Assembly: GCF_032190615.1 (NCBI RefSeq)
Contig: NZ_JAVLAT010000001.1
Span: 1,310,501 to 1,374,500 of the forward strand
Origin: Brucella pseudogrignonensis
Lineage (GTDB): Bacteria; Pseudomonadota; Alphaproteobacteria; Rhizobiales; Rhizobiaceae
Reading direction: 5' to 3'
DNA: 64,000 bases
Numbering within the stretch: position 1 is the stretch's first letter; every line of letters starts with the position of its first letter. Shown here one piece after another: positions 1 to 10,031 of the stretch. Position numbers and translations under genes: made by a program. The notes below the pieces were generated by a model. The model saw only the letters and a program-made list of their open reading frames with translations, did not search any database and was not told where the DNA came from.

Positions 1-1880
1 CTCCTGCTATCAAACTTGCCGAACAGATCGCAGCAACCATTCGCTACTGGCTTGATCGCGGCGAAACCATTCCGGGCCAGAACCGCAAACTTGCGCCGAA
101 AGACATTATGGTGCTGGTGCGCAAGCGCGATCAGTTCATGCCAGCGCTTTCGCGGGCGCTCAAAAATCTCTCTGTACCCGTGGCCGGTGCCGACCGGCTC
201 AAGCTTACAAGCCACATCGCCATTCAGGATTTGATGGCGCTGGGGCGCTTTGTATTGCAGCCGTCCGATGATTTGTCATTGGCTTCGCTTCTCAAAAGCC
301 CGCTATTTGGCTGGGATGATGACAGGCTGTTCGCGCTGGCCCATCCGCGAAAAAGTGGCGAAACGCTTTTTGAGCGCCTTTACCATGCATCCCTTGAAGA
401 ACCTGCATTGATCGGTGTGCATAAGACGCTGAGCCGTTGGCGCAATATGGCCGACACCATGCCGATCTTCGAGTTCTATGCGCGGGTTCTCAGCGCAGAT
501 GGCGCAAGGCGTAAGCTTCTGGCGCGGCTTGGACCGGAAGCAGGCGATATTATCGATGAATTCCAGAACTATGCGCTTTCGGCTGAACGCGCTGGTCTGC
601 CGGGTATGCAGGCATTTCTGGAAACGCTTGATGCAGCGTCGCCGCAGATCAAACGCGAACTGGATCAGGGCCGTAACGAAGTTCGTATCATGACGGTTCA
701 TGCCGCCAAGGGGCTTGAGGGTGCTGTGGTGTTTCTGGTCGATCCGGGCAATGCCGTCTGGAGCGGAACACGCGCGCCCAAGCTGATCCCGTTTGATTTC
801 GGCAATGATGGTCCACAGGTCAAAGGCTATCTCTGGCAACCCAATGCGGGCTACCAGACCGGCTTTTTGGCGTCACAGATTGAAGGTCTGAAAGCGCGCG
901 CCGAAGAAGAATATCGCCGTCTTCTTTATGTTGGCATGACGCGTGCGGAAGATAAGTTGATTGTCTGTGGTTATCGCGGATCGCGTGAAAGCGGCGAGAC
1001 ATGGCACAGGCTTGTTGAAGATGCGCTGACCACAAAGGCCGAAACCTTTGTGCATCCGGTTTCGGGTGTTGCCGCCCGACGCTATCGCAACACGCCGCGC
1101 GGTCTGACAGAAATTGCGGAGCCTGAAGTGGAAAAAGCGGTTGAGCTGCCACCGTTGCCGCTCGACTATCTCAAGCCCATAAAGCCGGAACCCGGACTCC
1201 CGCGTCCGCTTGCGCCATCCGGTGCATCGGCCCTGATTGAAGGGGATGAAGAACCACCGCTTGATACGCTGTCGCCGGTGCTGGGACTGAGCGGCGAGAC
1301 CTCGGCTTTCGCGTTAAGGCGCGGTACGGCGATTCATATGTTGCTGCAATATCTGCCGGAAGTGGCCGTGAATGAGCGTGAGAAGCTTGCACAGGATTAT
1401 CTGGCACGCATTGCTGCTGACTGGCCGGAAGCGGAACGCGCGAAAGCCTGGGCGAGTGTTGCAACCATTCTGGCTGATCCGAAATTCGCACCAGTTTTTG
1501 CCAGCGGATCGCGTGGTGAAGTGGCCGTGATGGGGACGATCAATCTCGGCGGAAAAGATCATGCCGTGTCGGGCCAGATCGACCGCATCAGCGTTGATGA
1601 AAACCGCGTATTGATCGTGGATTATAAAACCAATCGCCCGCCGCCAAAGAGTGTTGAAGCTGTGCCTTTTGCCTATCGCGCACAGCTGGCGCTTTACCGG
1701 GAATTGCTCGCACCTTTATATCCGGGACGGGTTGTTGAAGTGGCTTTGCTCTTCACGGAAGGCCCGTATTTGCTGCCATTGCCGGAAAACGTGCTCAATG
1801 AAGCATTGAGGGCTCTGAGTGACTCTCAAGGAAAGGTTACTAACCAGAACTTGACGGATGGCAGTCAACACGCCACATGA
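1..1880 (+). CDS. addA: AddA, double-strand break repair helicase-nuclease (3' part of gene)
   Basis: The frame is open to the left window edge (first full codon at base 3), so the 5' part lies outside. AddA is the helicase and nuclease subunit of the AddAB complex, which resects double-strand breaks for RecA. The visible part has the UvrD-type motif V (IMTVHAAKGLEG), motif VI (LLYVGMTRAEDKL) and, near the C-terminus, the RecB-family nuclease motif (IVDYKTN, in which Asp and Lys are catalytic). trxA follows 63 bp downstream on the same strand. The identity is secure; only the missing 5' end is unknown. Confidence 0.93.
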   Translation, partial: PAIKLAEQIAATIRYWLDRGETIPGQNRKLAPKDIMVLVRKRDQFMPALSRALKNLSVPVAGADRLKLTSHIAIQDLMALGRFVLQPSDDLSLASLLKSPLFGWDDDRLFALAHPRKSGETLFERLYHASLEEPALIGVHKTLSRWRNMADTMPIFEFYARVLSADGARRKLLARLGPEAGDIIDEFQNYALSAERAGLPGMQAFLETLDAASPQIKRELDQGRNEVRIMTVHAAKGLEGAVVFLVDPGNAVWSGTRAPKLIPFDFGNDGPQVKGYLWQPNAGYQTGFLASQIEGLKARAEEEYRRLLYVGMTRAEDKLIVCGYRGSRESGETWHRLVEDALTTKAETFVHPVSGVAARRYRNTPRGLTEIAEPEVEKAVELPPLPLDYLKPIKPEPGLPRPLAPSGASALIEGDEEPPLDTLSPVLGLSGETSAFALRRGTAIHMLLQYLPEVAVNEREKLAQDYLARIAADWPEAERAKAWASVATILADPKFAPVFASGSRGEVAVMGTINLGGKDHAVSGQIDRISVDENRVLIVDYKTNRPPPKSVEAVPFAYRAQLALYRELLAPLYPGRVVEVALLFTEGPYLLPLPENVLNEALRALSDSQGKVTNQNLTDGSQHAT

Positions 1881-1943
1881 TATGGTCAAAGGAGCGATTT
1901 CTCAGTGAGTCTTTCGCTCTCAAACAGATATGAGGATAGCCCT

Positions 1944-2267
1944 ATGGCAACCGTAAAGGTCGATAACAGCAATTTTCAGTCGGACGTTCTTCAGTCGAGC
2001 GAGCCAGTCGTCGTGGATTTCTGGGCTGAATGGTGCGGTCCTTGCAAGATGATCGCTCCTGCTCTGGACGAAATCGCTGCTGAAATGGCTGGTCAGGTTA
2101 AGATCGCTAAGGTCAATATCGACGAAAATCCAGAACTCGCAGCACAGTTTGGCGTTCGCTCGATCCCAACACTTCTGATGTTCAAGGACGGCGAACTTGC
2201 AGCCAACATGGTTGGCGCAGCTCCAAAGAGCCGCCTTGCTGACTGGATCAAGGCTTCTGCTGCTTAA
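1944..2267 (+). CDS. trxA: Thioredoxin 1
   Basis: A 107-residue thioredoxin with the classical active site WCGPCK, the cis-Pro loop (RSIPTLLMF) and the usual length. It is a cytoplasmic dithiol reductant for ribonucleotide reductase, PAPS reductase and others. The start at 1944 is preferred over an in-frame start 13 codons upstream because a GAGGAT ribosome binding site lies just before it and the protein then has the family length. It is followed directly by a strong terminator. Confidence 0.96.
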   Translation: MATVKVDNSNFQSDVLQSSEPVVVDFWAEWCGPCKMIAPALDEIAAEMAGQVKIAKVNIDENPELAAQFGVRSIPTLLMFKDGELAANMVGAAPKSRLADWIKASAA

Positions 2268-2290
2268 TCAGCAGAGTTTGTTAAATATGA

Positions 2291-2319
2291 AAAACCCGGC
2301 CTTAGAGCCGGGTTTTTTG
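2291..2319 (+). terminator. Rho-independent terminator of trxA
   Basis: A ten-base-pair stem (AAAACCCGGC pairing with GCCGGGTTTT) with a six-base loop and a T run starts about 24 bp after the trxA stop codon. Confidence 0.9.
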
Positions 2320-2427
2320 TTTAAAGCATGTCGCGGAAAAGTGGGAACCGGTTTTCCGATAACGACATGCGTAAGAAAAAAGAGTTAGAGCGAGCGCTGT
2401 GGATAGGAATAAGCGCGACACGCTCTA
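2319..2427. repeat. Dispersed two-hairpin palindromic repeat, copy 1
   Basis: The first 53 bp (2319-2371) are identical to 27009-27061. That part is a nested palindrome: outer arms GCATGTCG/CGACATGC and inner arms CGGAAAA/TTTTCCG. A second, weaker hairpin follows, with arms TAGAGCG (2386-2392) and CGCTCTA (2421-2427). The other copy has CAGAGCG/CGCTCTG in the same place, so the outer pair changed on both sides. The distal arm contains the folC stop codon. REP-like palindromes of this kind are common between genes in Rhizobiales (recalled, not searched). Confidence 0.8.
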
Positions 2428-3753
2428 GTTTGGCGGTGTTCCATTGTCGCGCAGCACTTCGCCTGCCAGATAAAGCGAACCACCGATCAGAATGCGCGGC
2501 GGGGCTTCATCAGGCGCCCATGTATCACGCAAAATCTTGAGTGCGTTTTCAACCGAATGCACCGGCTCTGCCGAAAGTCCGGCCTTCTGTGCGCTGATGG
2601 CGAGTTCGTTGTTCGGGATGCCAGCGTCACTTGACGGGATCGGCACGGTAAAGACATGGCGTGCCATGCCTGCAAAGGCCTCAAAATAGCCGACAGGGTC
2701 TTTGGTGTTGATCATGCCGGTAATCAGGAACAAAGGCCGTGTGGACCGTTCCTCGAGATCGCCAAAGGCTTCTGCAATCACCATACCCGCGCCGGGATTA
2801 TGCCCGCCATCAAGCCAGATTTCCGATGCCGTTGGTGCAAGATCGACAAGCGTGCCATGGGTCAGGCGCTGCATACGTGCAGGCCAGTCCACAACCATCA
2901 TGGCTTTTTCTGCGGCCTTGTCGGTAATGGTGAAGCCCGCCATTTGCACCGCTTCGATGGCGGCGGCAGCATTTGCAAGCTGGTGACGGCCCGGCAGGCG
3001 CGGCAGAGGCAGATCAATCAGACCGTCTTCATTCTGGAACACCATCCGGCCATGTTCCTCGAATGCTAGGAAATCCTGACCATAGATCGAAAGCGGGCAA
3101 TCAAGCCGGTCAGCCGTTGAGATCAGCACCTCACGCGCGGCGTCAAAAGGCTGGAAGCCGATAACGACAGGGCAGTCCTTTTTGATGATGCCAGCTTTTT
3201 CAGCGGCAATCAGCTCAACCCGGTCGCCCAAAAATGCCTGATGATCAACAGAAATAGGCATAATCAGCGATACGGCGGGATCAGTAATCACATTGGTCGC
3301 ATCAAAGCGTCCGCCAAGGCCGACTTCCATGATCACGACATCGGCAGGATGCTCGGCAAACAGAACGAAGGCAACGGCCGTCAGGATTTCAAAAACCGTG
3401 ATGTGTCTACCGTCATTCGCAGCTTCAACGCGTTCAATGGCCTCCGCCAGAACATCGTCAGAAACGAATTTTCCGCCATTTTTGGAGGCGAGGCGGTAGC
3501 GCTCGTGCCAGTTGACGAGATGCGGCGATGTATGGACGTGAACGCCAAAGCCGCTCGCTTCTAAAAGTGCGCGGCAGAAGGCTGTCGCCGATCCCTTACC
3601 GTTGGTTCCGGCAATATGGATCACAGGCGGCAGGTTCAGGTGCGGATTGCCGAGCTTTTCCAGCAGACCGCGAATGCGGTCCAGTGAAAGATCAAACCCT
3701 TTGGGATGCAATTGCATCAACCGTTCGATGACGGCATCCGCTTTTCCTGTCAC
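2425..3753 (-). CDS. folC: Bifunctional folylpolyglutamate synthase / dihydrofolate synthase
   Basis: A 442-residue Mur-ligase-like enzyme that adds glutamate to dihydropteroate and folates in the cytoplasm. The ATP loop HIAGTNGKGSATAFC lies near residues 45-60, and EVGLGGRFDATNV and LDGGHNPGA are family signatures. It starts with GTG two bases after the accD stop codon, which suggests translational coupling in a trpF-trpB-trpA-accD-folC transcript. Its TAG stop lies inside the palindromic repeat at 2319-2427. Confidence 0.93.
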   Translation of the reverse strand: MTGKADAVIERLMQLHPKGFDLSLDRIRGLLEKLGNPHLNLPPVIHIAGTNGKGSATAFCRALLEASGFGVHVHTSPHLVNWHERYRLASKNGGKFVSDDVLAEAIERVEAANDGRHITVFEILTAVAFVLFAEHPADVVIMEVGLGGRFDATNVITDPAVSLIMPISVDHQAFLGDRVELIAAEKAGIIKKDCPVVIGFQPFDAAREVLISTADRLDCPLSIYGQDFLAFEEHGRMVFQNEDGLIDLPLPRLPGRHQLANAAAAIEAVQMAGFTITDKAAEKAMMVVDWPARMQRLTHGTLVDLAPTASEIWLDGGHNPGAGMVIAEAFGDLEERSTRPLFLITGMINTKDPVGYFEAFAGMARHVFTVPIPSSDAGIPNNELAISAQKAGLSAEPVHSVENALKILRDTWAPDEAPPRILIGGSLYLAGEVLRDNGTPPN

Positions 3754-3755
3754 GA

Positions 3756-4673
3756 TTAAGCCGCCTTGCTGTCAGCTTCTGGCTTCTTTGGCGCAGGTGC
3801 TTTGACCGGTGCATCCATATTGGCTGGCTGACGGGTCATGATTTTGAGCAGGCTTGCGATAGTTGACTTGAGCTCAAGGCGCGAGCAAACCATATCGACC
3901 ATGCCATGTTCCATCAGATATTCAGCGCTCTGGAAGCCTTCTGGCAGCTTTTCGCGAATGGTCTGCTCGATCACGCGTGGACCAGCAAAGCCGATCAGAG
4001 CGCCGGGTTCTGCAATGTGAATATCGCCAAGCATCGCATAGGAAGCCGTCACGCCGCCCGTTGTCGGGTTGGTGAGAACGACGATGTAAGGCAGGCCTGC
4101 TTCTTTAAGCATTTCGACCGCAACAGTGGTGCGTGGAAGCTGCATGAGCGACAGAATGCCTTCCTGCATACGTGCGCCACCGGAGGCTGCAAACAGAACC
4201 AGCGGACGCTTGAGTTCAATAGCCTTCATGAAGGCCTGAATGATCGCTTCACCGGCACCCATGCCGAGCGATCCGCCCATGAAGCCGAAATCCTGCACGG
4301 TTGCGACAATTGGCAGGCCTTCAATCGTGCCAAGACCATTGATGATTGCGTCTTCCATGCCGGTGCGCGCACGATAGTCTTTCAGACGGTCGATATATTT
4401 CTTTTCATCACGGAATTTCAGCGGATCGGTTGGAACCTTCGGGCTTTCCAGTGCTGTGTATTCGCCATTGTCGAAGAAGAAACGCAGGCGGTCCTTGGCC
4501 TTGATGCGCATGTGATGGCCCGAACCCGGAATCACGAACTGATTGCTTTCAAGGTCCTTATGGAACACCATTTCGCCGGTCGATGGATCCTTGATCCAAA
4601 GATTTTCCGGCATCTCGCGACGTCCGAGCATCGAATTGATCTTTGGACGAACGTAGTTGGTGATCCAGTTCAT
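3756..4673 (-). CDS. accD: Acetyl-CoA carboxylase carboxyltransferase subunit beta
   Basis: A 305-residue carboxyltransferase beta subunit; with AccA it moves the carboxyl group from biotin-BCCP to acetyl-CoA, the first step of fatty acid synthesis. The crotonase-fold core is recognisable ([41 protein letters not shown]). The N-terminal region that is a four-cysteine zinc ribbon in E. coli AccD is present in outline ([18 protein letters not shown], then [11 protein letters not shown]) but every cysteine is replaced, so it probably binds no zinc. It lies between trpA and folC on the same strand. Confidence 0.94.
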   Translation of the reverse strand: MNWITNYVRPKINSMLGRREMPENLWIKDPSTGEMVFHKDLESNQFVIPGSGHHMRIKAKDRLRFFFDNGEYTALESPKVPTDPLKFRDEKKYIDRLKDYRARTGMEDAIINGLGTIEGLPIVATVQDFGFMGGSLGMGAGEAIIQAFMKAIELKRPLVLFAASGGARMQEGILSLMQLPRTTVAVEMLKEAGLPYIVVLTNPTTGGVTASYAMLGDIHIAEPGALIGFAGPRVIEQTIREKLPEGFQSAEYLMEHGMVDMVCSRLELKSTIASLLKIMTRQPANMDAPVKAPAPKKPEADSKAA

Positions 4674-4726
4674 GACGTTTGCTTCCGTTTCTTCTTCTAA
4701 ACTAACGAGCTGCCTAAATGGACGAT

Positions 4727-5566
4727 TTATTGGGCAGCTTCAAGGCGTGTTGCGCGAACACTTGCCGCCAATGCACTGACAAGTTTGGTCACAGCGGCTA
4801 CCGGATCGCCCTTTACCTTGCCATTTTCATCGAGCTCGAGCGCCACAGCATTGACGATTGCAGTACCCACAACCACGCCGTCAGCAGCTTCCGCAATGGC
4901 TGCGGCCTGTTCCGGGGTCTTCACGCCAAAGCCCACACAAATTGGCAGATCGGTGCTTTTCTTAATGTGCCGGACAGCATCGGCAACGCGGCTTGTATCG
5001 GCAATCGCCGAGCCAGTAATGCCGTTCATTGAGACATAATAGACAAAGCCAGACGAATTATGCAGCACTTTCGGCAGGCGCTTGTCGTCGGTGGTTGGCG
5101 TGGTCAGGCGAATGAAGTTGAGGCCCGCATCCGTTGCCGGAATGCAGAGTTCCTTGTCCATTTCGGACGGCAGATCGACAATGATGAAGCCATCAATGCC
5201 GGATGTTTTTGCATCGGCAAGAAAGCGTTCGACGCCATAGATATAGATCGGGTTGTAATACCCCATCAGCACGATTGGTGTGGTGTCGTCTTCCTTGCGG
5301 AAATCAGCAGCCAGTTGCAGCGTCTTTTTCAGCGTCTGACCGGCATTGAGTGCGCGCAGACCAGCGGCTTGAATGGCAGGGCCATCAGCCATCGGATCAG
5401 AAAAAGGCATACCGAGCTCAATCACATCGGAGCCTGCTTTTGGCAATGCTTTCATCACAGCAAGCGATGTCGCATAATCCGGGTCGCCGCCCATGAAATA
5501 GGTAACCAGCGCTGGACGTCCTTCGGACTTGAGCGATGCGAATTTGGTGTCGATGCGTGTGGTCAT
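4727..5566 (-). CDS. trpA: Tryptophan synthase alpha chain
   Basis: A 279-residue TIM-barrel protein that cleaves indole-3-glycerol phosphate to indole and glyceraldehyde 3-phosphate, then passes indole to TrpB. Signatures are [19 protein letters not shown] (catalytic Glu near residue 51), the active-site Asp region ([11 protein letters not shown]) and the phosphate loop [10 protein letters not shown]. Its ATG overlaps the stop codon of the upstream small gene by four bases (ATGA), so the two are translationally coupled. Confidence 0.96.
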   Translation of the reverse strand: MTTRIDTKFASLKSEGRPALVTYFMGGDPDYATSLAVMKALPKAGSDVIELGMPFSDPMADGPAIQAAGLRALNAGQTLKKTLQLAADFRKEDDTTPIVLMGYYNPIYIYGVERFLADAKTSGIDGFIIVDLPSEMDKELCIPATDAGLNFIRLTTPTTDDKRLPKVLHNSSGFVYYVSMNGITGSAIADTSRVADAVRHIKKSTDLPICVGFGVKTPEQAAAIAEAADGVVVGTAIVNAVALELDENGKVKGDPVAAVTKLVSALAASVRATRLEAAQ

Positions 5567-6033
5567 ACCGTGCCCCGTGGCAAAATGCGCGTAAGATAAT
5601 CGGCGGTGGATTGGCCGGACATAACTGTCTCCATCCAGGCGCGCCGTTCAAAGTCAATGATTCCCAGCTCCCAAACGCATGCCATCAAGAGAGGCTGCGC
5701 TGGTTCGAATTCGATCTCGTCACTGAGTTCGGACTGCCAGAGAATCTGCGTTGCGATGCCACCTTCCAGCCACCAGTGCAGAAGCAGCCACAGGCTTTCT
5801 TCGCCCTGATGCAGAATGGCAAAGCCAGCACCCAGATGCGGCGTATGCTCCAGCTTTTCTGCAACAGATGCGATCTGCCTGCGGGCAATGCCGAGAGCGG
5901 CTTCAGCAAGTGGATTGGAAGGATCAGCTTCGATGATGTTGAGCTTGATTGTTGCCGGACCACACTCCGTCAGTCCGTCGAACCATGCGGCGCGCGGTCT
6001 GTAAGCATTGGTGTCAACAACGGCCTTGCTCAT
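5563..6033 (-). CDS. Conserved-looking protein of unknown function between trpB and trpA
   Basis: A 156-residue protein that I do not recognise. It has no signal peptide or membrane segment and is rich in tryptophan around residues 92-99 ([12 protein letters not shown]). The start at 6033 was chosen because GAGGAT precedes it; the longer open frame would run into trpB. It begins 7 bp after trpB ends and its stop overlaps the trpA start, so it is an integral part of the trp transcript. A role in tryptophan synthesis or in this enzyme's regulation is possible only by position. Confidence 0.75.
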   Translation of the reverse strand: MSKAVVDTNAYRPRAAWFDGLTECGPATIKLNIIEADPSNPLAEAALGIARRQIASVAEKLEHTPHLGAGFAILHQGEESLWLLLHWWLEGGIATQILWQSELSDEIEFEPAQPLLMACVWELGIIDFERRAWMETVMSGQSTADYLTRILPRGTV

Positions 6034-6040
6034 GCAATCC

Positions 6041-7285
<1,245 letters not shown>

Positions 7286-7933
7286 CTATTGTCTGGCATC
7301 AGACACTGCCTGAAAAAATTCATTGATAAGACGCACATCCTTTTGACCGGGTGCGCGCTCTACGCCGGACGATACATCGATACCCGGCGCACGCGTTTTG
7401 TGCAGCGCCTCGGCAATGTTGCCCGCATTCAGTCCACCGGAAAGCATGTAATCGACACTGTCGTCAAGCGCGTCGAGCAATGCCCAGTCAAAGGATACAC
7501 CATTGCCACCCGGAAGGTCAGAACCTTTCGGCGGTTTGGCATCAAAAAGAAAGCGATCAGCAATGCCCTGATAGGGCGCGATCACGCTGAGATCGGCGGC
7601 CTCGCGAATGGCAAAGGCTTTGATTACCGGCAGGCCATAGCGCTTTTTTACATCAGCCACGCGCTCAGGCGTTTCATGGCCATGGAGTTGCAGCATGTCT
7701 GGCTGCAATTCACGCACGATTTCATCAAGCACTTCATCATCCGCATCAACGGCGACGGCAACCACTTTGGCACGGCCTTTCGCTGCTTCACGCAAGCGAC
7801 CGGCATCGGCAGGGTTCAAGTGCCGCGGGCTTTTGGGAAAGAAGATAAAGCCAATATGCGTCGCACCGCCATCAAGCGCAGCAGCGACTGCTTCCGGCGT
7901 TTTAAGGCCGCATATTTTTATATCAAAAACCAT
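7286..7933 (-). CDS. trpF: Phosphoribosylanthranilate isomerase
   Basis: A 215-residue TIM-barrel enzyme that isomerises phosphoribosylanthranilate to CdRP in tryptophan synthesis. The catalytic Cys lies in the N-terminal IKICGLKTPEA, and the catalytic Asp and phosphate sites lie in FLFDAKPPKGSDLPGGNGVSFDW and MLSGGLNAGN. The start at 7933 gives the family N-terminus; the longer frame overlaps the upstream gene. It heads the trpF-trpB-x-trpA-accD-folC block. Confidence 0.94.
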   Translation of the reverse strand: MVFDIKICGLKTPEAVAAALDGGATHIGFIFFPKSPRHLNPADAGRLREAAKGRAKVVAVAVDADDEVLDEIVRELQPDMLQLHGHETPERVADVKKRYGLPVIKAFAIREAADLSVIAPYQGIADRFLFDAKPPKGSDLPGGNGVSFDWALLDALDDSVDYMLSGGLNAGNIAEALHKTRAPGIDVSSGVERAPGQKDVRLINEFFQAVSDARQ

Positions 7934-7964
7934 GGCGTTTCCGTCGCACATATTGCGGGCCGAC

Positions 7965-8618
7965 TCAAGCTGTTCCGGCCTCAACGCGAGGAGCCGCGTC
8001 ATCATAGCCCTGTGCTATAAGGTAATCATAGGCTTCCATGACCTCAAGAGGAACGGCTTGTGCAACCTGAAAGCCAAGTGCCGGATATTCGAGAATGCGG
8101 CGCAGATCACCCACCATTTCGCGCACCAGCTTCTCAAAATCATGGCCTTCTGTCGGCTGATCTCTAAAAGACGTCGCAGGTGCAGTGACAAATGCGCGTG
8201 CTTCCGGCCATTGTCGGTCAACGGTTGCGCGCACCCGGCGCTGGGTCTGCGGTTTGGTCACAAAGATCGGGCTGATTGTTCCTGCAACCATGATGTCGCG
8301 CGCGAAAAGAATGTTCTCGCCGATATTGGTCGCTTTCGGTTCAATGATGATAGCCTCTTCCGGAACACCTTCAGCAATGGCTATTTCGGCAAAGGCTTCG
8401 GCCTCTGAAGCCTTGTAAAGCCCTTTGGTCCAGTTGCCGCTGTGGCCGGTGAACATGAGCCAATTGGCAAGGCCTTGCCGATAAAGATCGGCCGCATGTT
8501 TTGCAACACGGGTATCGTAGCTGCCAAGACCGATAATCACATCGGCGGCAACAGGTTCATCGGAGAGGCAATGGTAATCCCACAGCGCCCGTGCAGCAGT
8601 TTGAATGTCTGATGTCAT
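7965..8618 (-). CDS. YdcF-like protein (DUF218)
   Basis: A 217-residue cytoplasmic DUF218/YdcF-type protein. The family fold binds nucleotide cofactors but its reaction is not established. Recognisable blocks are ADVIIGLGSYD, MFTGHSGNWTKG and the ExKATNIGENILFA segment. The start at 8618 overlaps the stop of the upstream metalloprotease gene as ATGA, so the pair is translationally coupled. The longer reading frame (18 more codons) lies inside that neighbour. Confidence 0.82.
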   Translation of the reverse strand: MTSDIQTAARALWDYHCLSDEPVAADVIIGLGSYDTRVAKHAADLYRQGLANWLMFTGHSGNWTKGLYKASEAEAFAEIAIAEGVPEEAIIIEPKATNIGENILFARDIMVAGTISPIFVTKPQTQRRVRATVDRQWPEARAFVTAPATSFRDQPTEGHDFEKLVREMVGDLRRILEYPALGFQVAQAVPLEVMEAYDYLIAQGYDDAAPRVEAGTA

Positions 8619-9361
8619 GTAAAATCGATAGCCTGTAATGCGCTGCCATTGCGCTTCAGCCATGCTTTGCAACGCTCTGTATCAGGGCAAAGCTCATGGC
8701 AGAGTTTCCAGAATTTCGGCCCGTGGTTCATCTCAATCAGATGGGCCACTTCATGGGCGACGAGATAATTAATGACGGGCGCAGGCGCCATGCCGATACG
8801 CCACGAAAAAGAGAGCACACCATCGGACGTACACGATCCCCAGCGGCTTTTGGTATCTTTGAACCGGACCGCTTTGGCTTTACGGCCCACGGTTGCCGTG
8901 TGACGGGCAACAAGCTGTTCAATATCGCGTTTGACTTCACGCTTGAGGTAATCGGCGATACGCCGCGAAAGATGCGCGGGATCGCCATGAACGAGCAGAA
9001 TATTGCCTTCCAGCAAATCCACCGTACCGCGTCCGGACTGATGGGTTATGAGATGCGGCACCCCGCGAATGGGTATTTTCACACCGGCACGAAGGCCAGC
9101 CTGATCAGGCATTTTGGCAATGCGGCTTTCAATCCAGCCCTGATGACGGACCAGAAAACTCTGAACTTCGCGGTCGGGTAGGCCGGGTGGGATGGTAACG
9201 CGTAGCCCTTTGCCGCCGGTCTCAATCCGCAGCGTCAGACGTTTTGCACGTGGATTTTCCAACACACGCAAAGTCAGTTCGCGGCCTGCGACCGCATGCA
9301 TACGTTCGCGTGTGACGACAGACGGCTTTTTGGCTGCAGATCGAAATAAGGAAAAACCCAT
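8615..9361 (-). CDS. YgjP-like zinc metalloprotease (M48/DUF45 family)
   Basis: A 248-residue protein with the zinc motif HEVAHLIEMNHGPKFW (HExxH, then a third ligand His six residues on), typical of the YgjP/DUF45 group. The segment RFKDTKSRWGSCTSDGVLSFSWR is a hallmark of that group. It has no signal peptide, so it is probably cytoplasmic; substrates are unknown. It overlaps the start of the YdcF-like gene by four bases. Confidence 0.87.
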   Translation of the reverse strand: MGFSLFRSAAKKPSVVTRERMHAVAGRELTLRVLENPRAKRLTLRIETGGKGLRVTIPPGLPDREVQSFLVRHQGWIESRIAKMPDQAGLRAGVKIPIRGVPHLITHQSGRGTVDLLEGNILLVHGDPAHLSRRIADYLKREVKRDIEQLVARHTATVGRKAKAVRFKDTKSRWGSCTSDGVLSFSWRIGMAPAPVINYLVAHEVAHLIEMNHGPKFWKLCHELCPDTERCKAWLKRNGSALQAIDFT

Positions 9362-9410
9362 GCTTTAAAGATAGGTGATTCGCATAAAAATCCAGAGATT
9401 TTTAATGTTC

Positions 9411-9445
9411 CAAGCAAAACGGCGCAGACAAAGCCCGCGCCGTTT
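9411..9445 (-). terminator. Terminator after the DUF2852 gene
   Basis: A nine-base-pair perfect stem (AAACGGCGC at 9417-9425 with GCGCCGTTT at 9437-9445), read on the minus strand with a TTTTGC tail, lies 26 bp past the stop codon of the upstream gene. Confidence 0.75.
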
Positions 9446-9470
9446 ACAGTTCAGATCAGGGTTGTAGCCA

Positions 9471-9905
9471 CTAGATCGTGGTTACGTCGCCGCCGTCGTT
9501 TTTCTTTGCCGAAGCGCGGCGCTCATTCATGAAGCGGTCAAACTCTTCCTTGTCGCGGGCGCGGCGCAGTTCTGTGGCATAGGCTTCAAACTCAGCGCGG
9601 GCTTCTTCCAGCTTGCGGCGTTCTGCGGCGAGCCGGTCGAGTTCTTCGCGACGCCATTCATCGAAAGCAGCATTGCCGGTGGTGCCGCCAAAATTAAAGC
9701 TTTCGCTTTTGCTACAATTGCGGAAAGAGCCAAACACAGAGTCGGTCTTTTCGTTGAGGCTACGTTTAAAATCACCGAGGCGATCACCCCAGATGATATA
9801 GGCAAGCATGGCGAGGCCAAGCGGCCAGAAGAAGATAAAGCCCAGCACCATCAGCGCAATTGTCGCTGGTGTCCATGCGGGGCGGATCAATGCAGAATTT
9901 GTCAT
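9471..9905 (-). CDS. DUF2852 membrane protein
   Basis: A 144-residue protein: one hydrophobic segment or hairpin near residues 13-40 (ATIALMVLGFIFFWPLGLAM), then a hydrophilic tail with a long charged helix (DRLAAERRKLEEARAEFEAYATELRRARD) that looks like a coiled coil. This layout matches the DUF2852 family of alphaproteobacteria, whose function is unknown. It is a single-gene unit followed by its own terminator. Confidence 0.8.
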   Translation of the reverse strand: MTNSALIRPAWTPATIALMVLGFIFFWPLGLAMLAYIIWGDRLGDFKRSLNEKTDSVFGSFRNCSKSESFNFGGTTGNAAFDEWRREELDRLAAERRKLEEARAEFEAYATELRRARDKEEFDRFMNERRASAKKNDGGDVTTI

Positions 9906-10031
9906 GGTCTACTCCGTTTCATTCAGGGCCGTTTGTTAATCTCGCGGCTTGAAATTGACGTGGTAAACCAATTGCGGCTTTTCAAGAATATCGTCTGCCT
10001 GCTCCCGCCAAACGGGCGCTAAGCAATGTGA

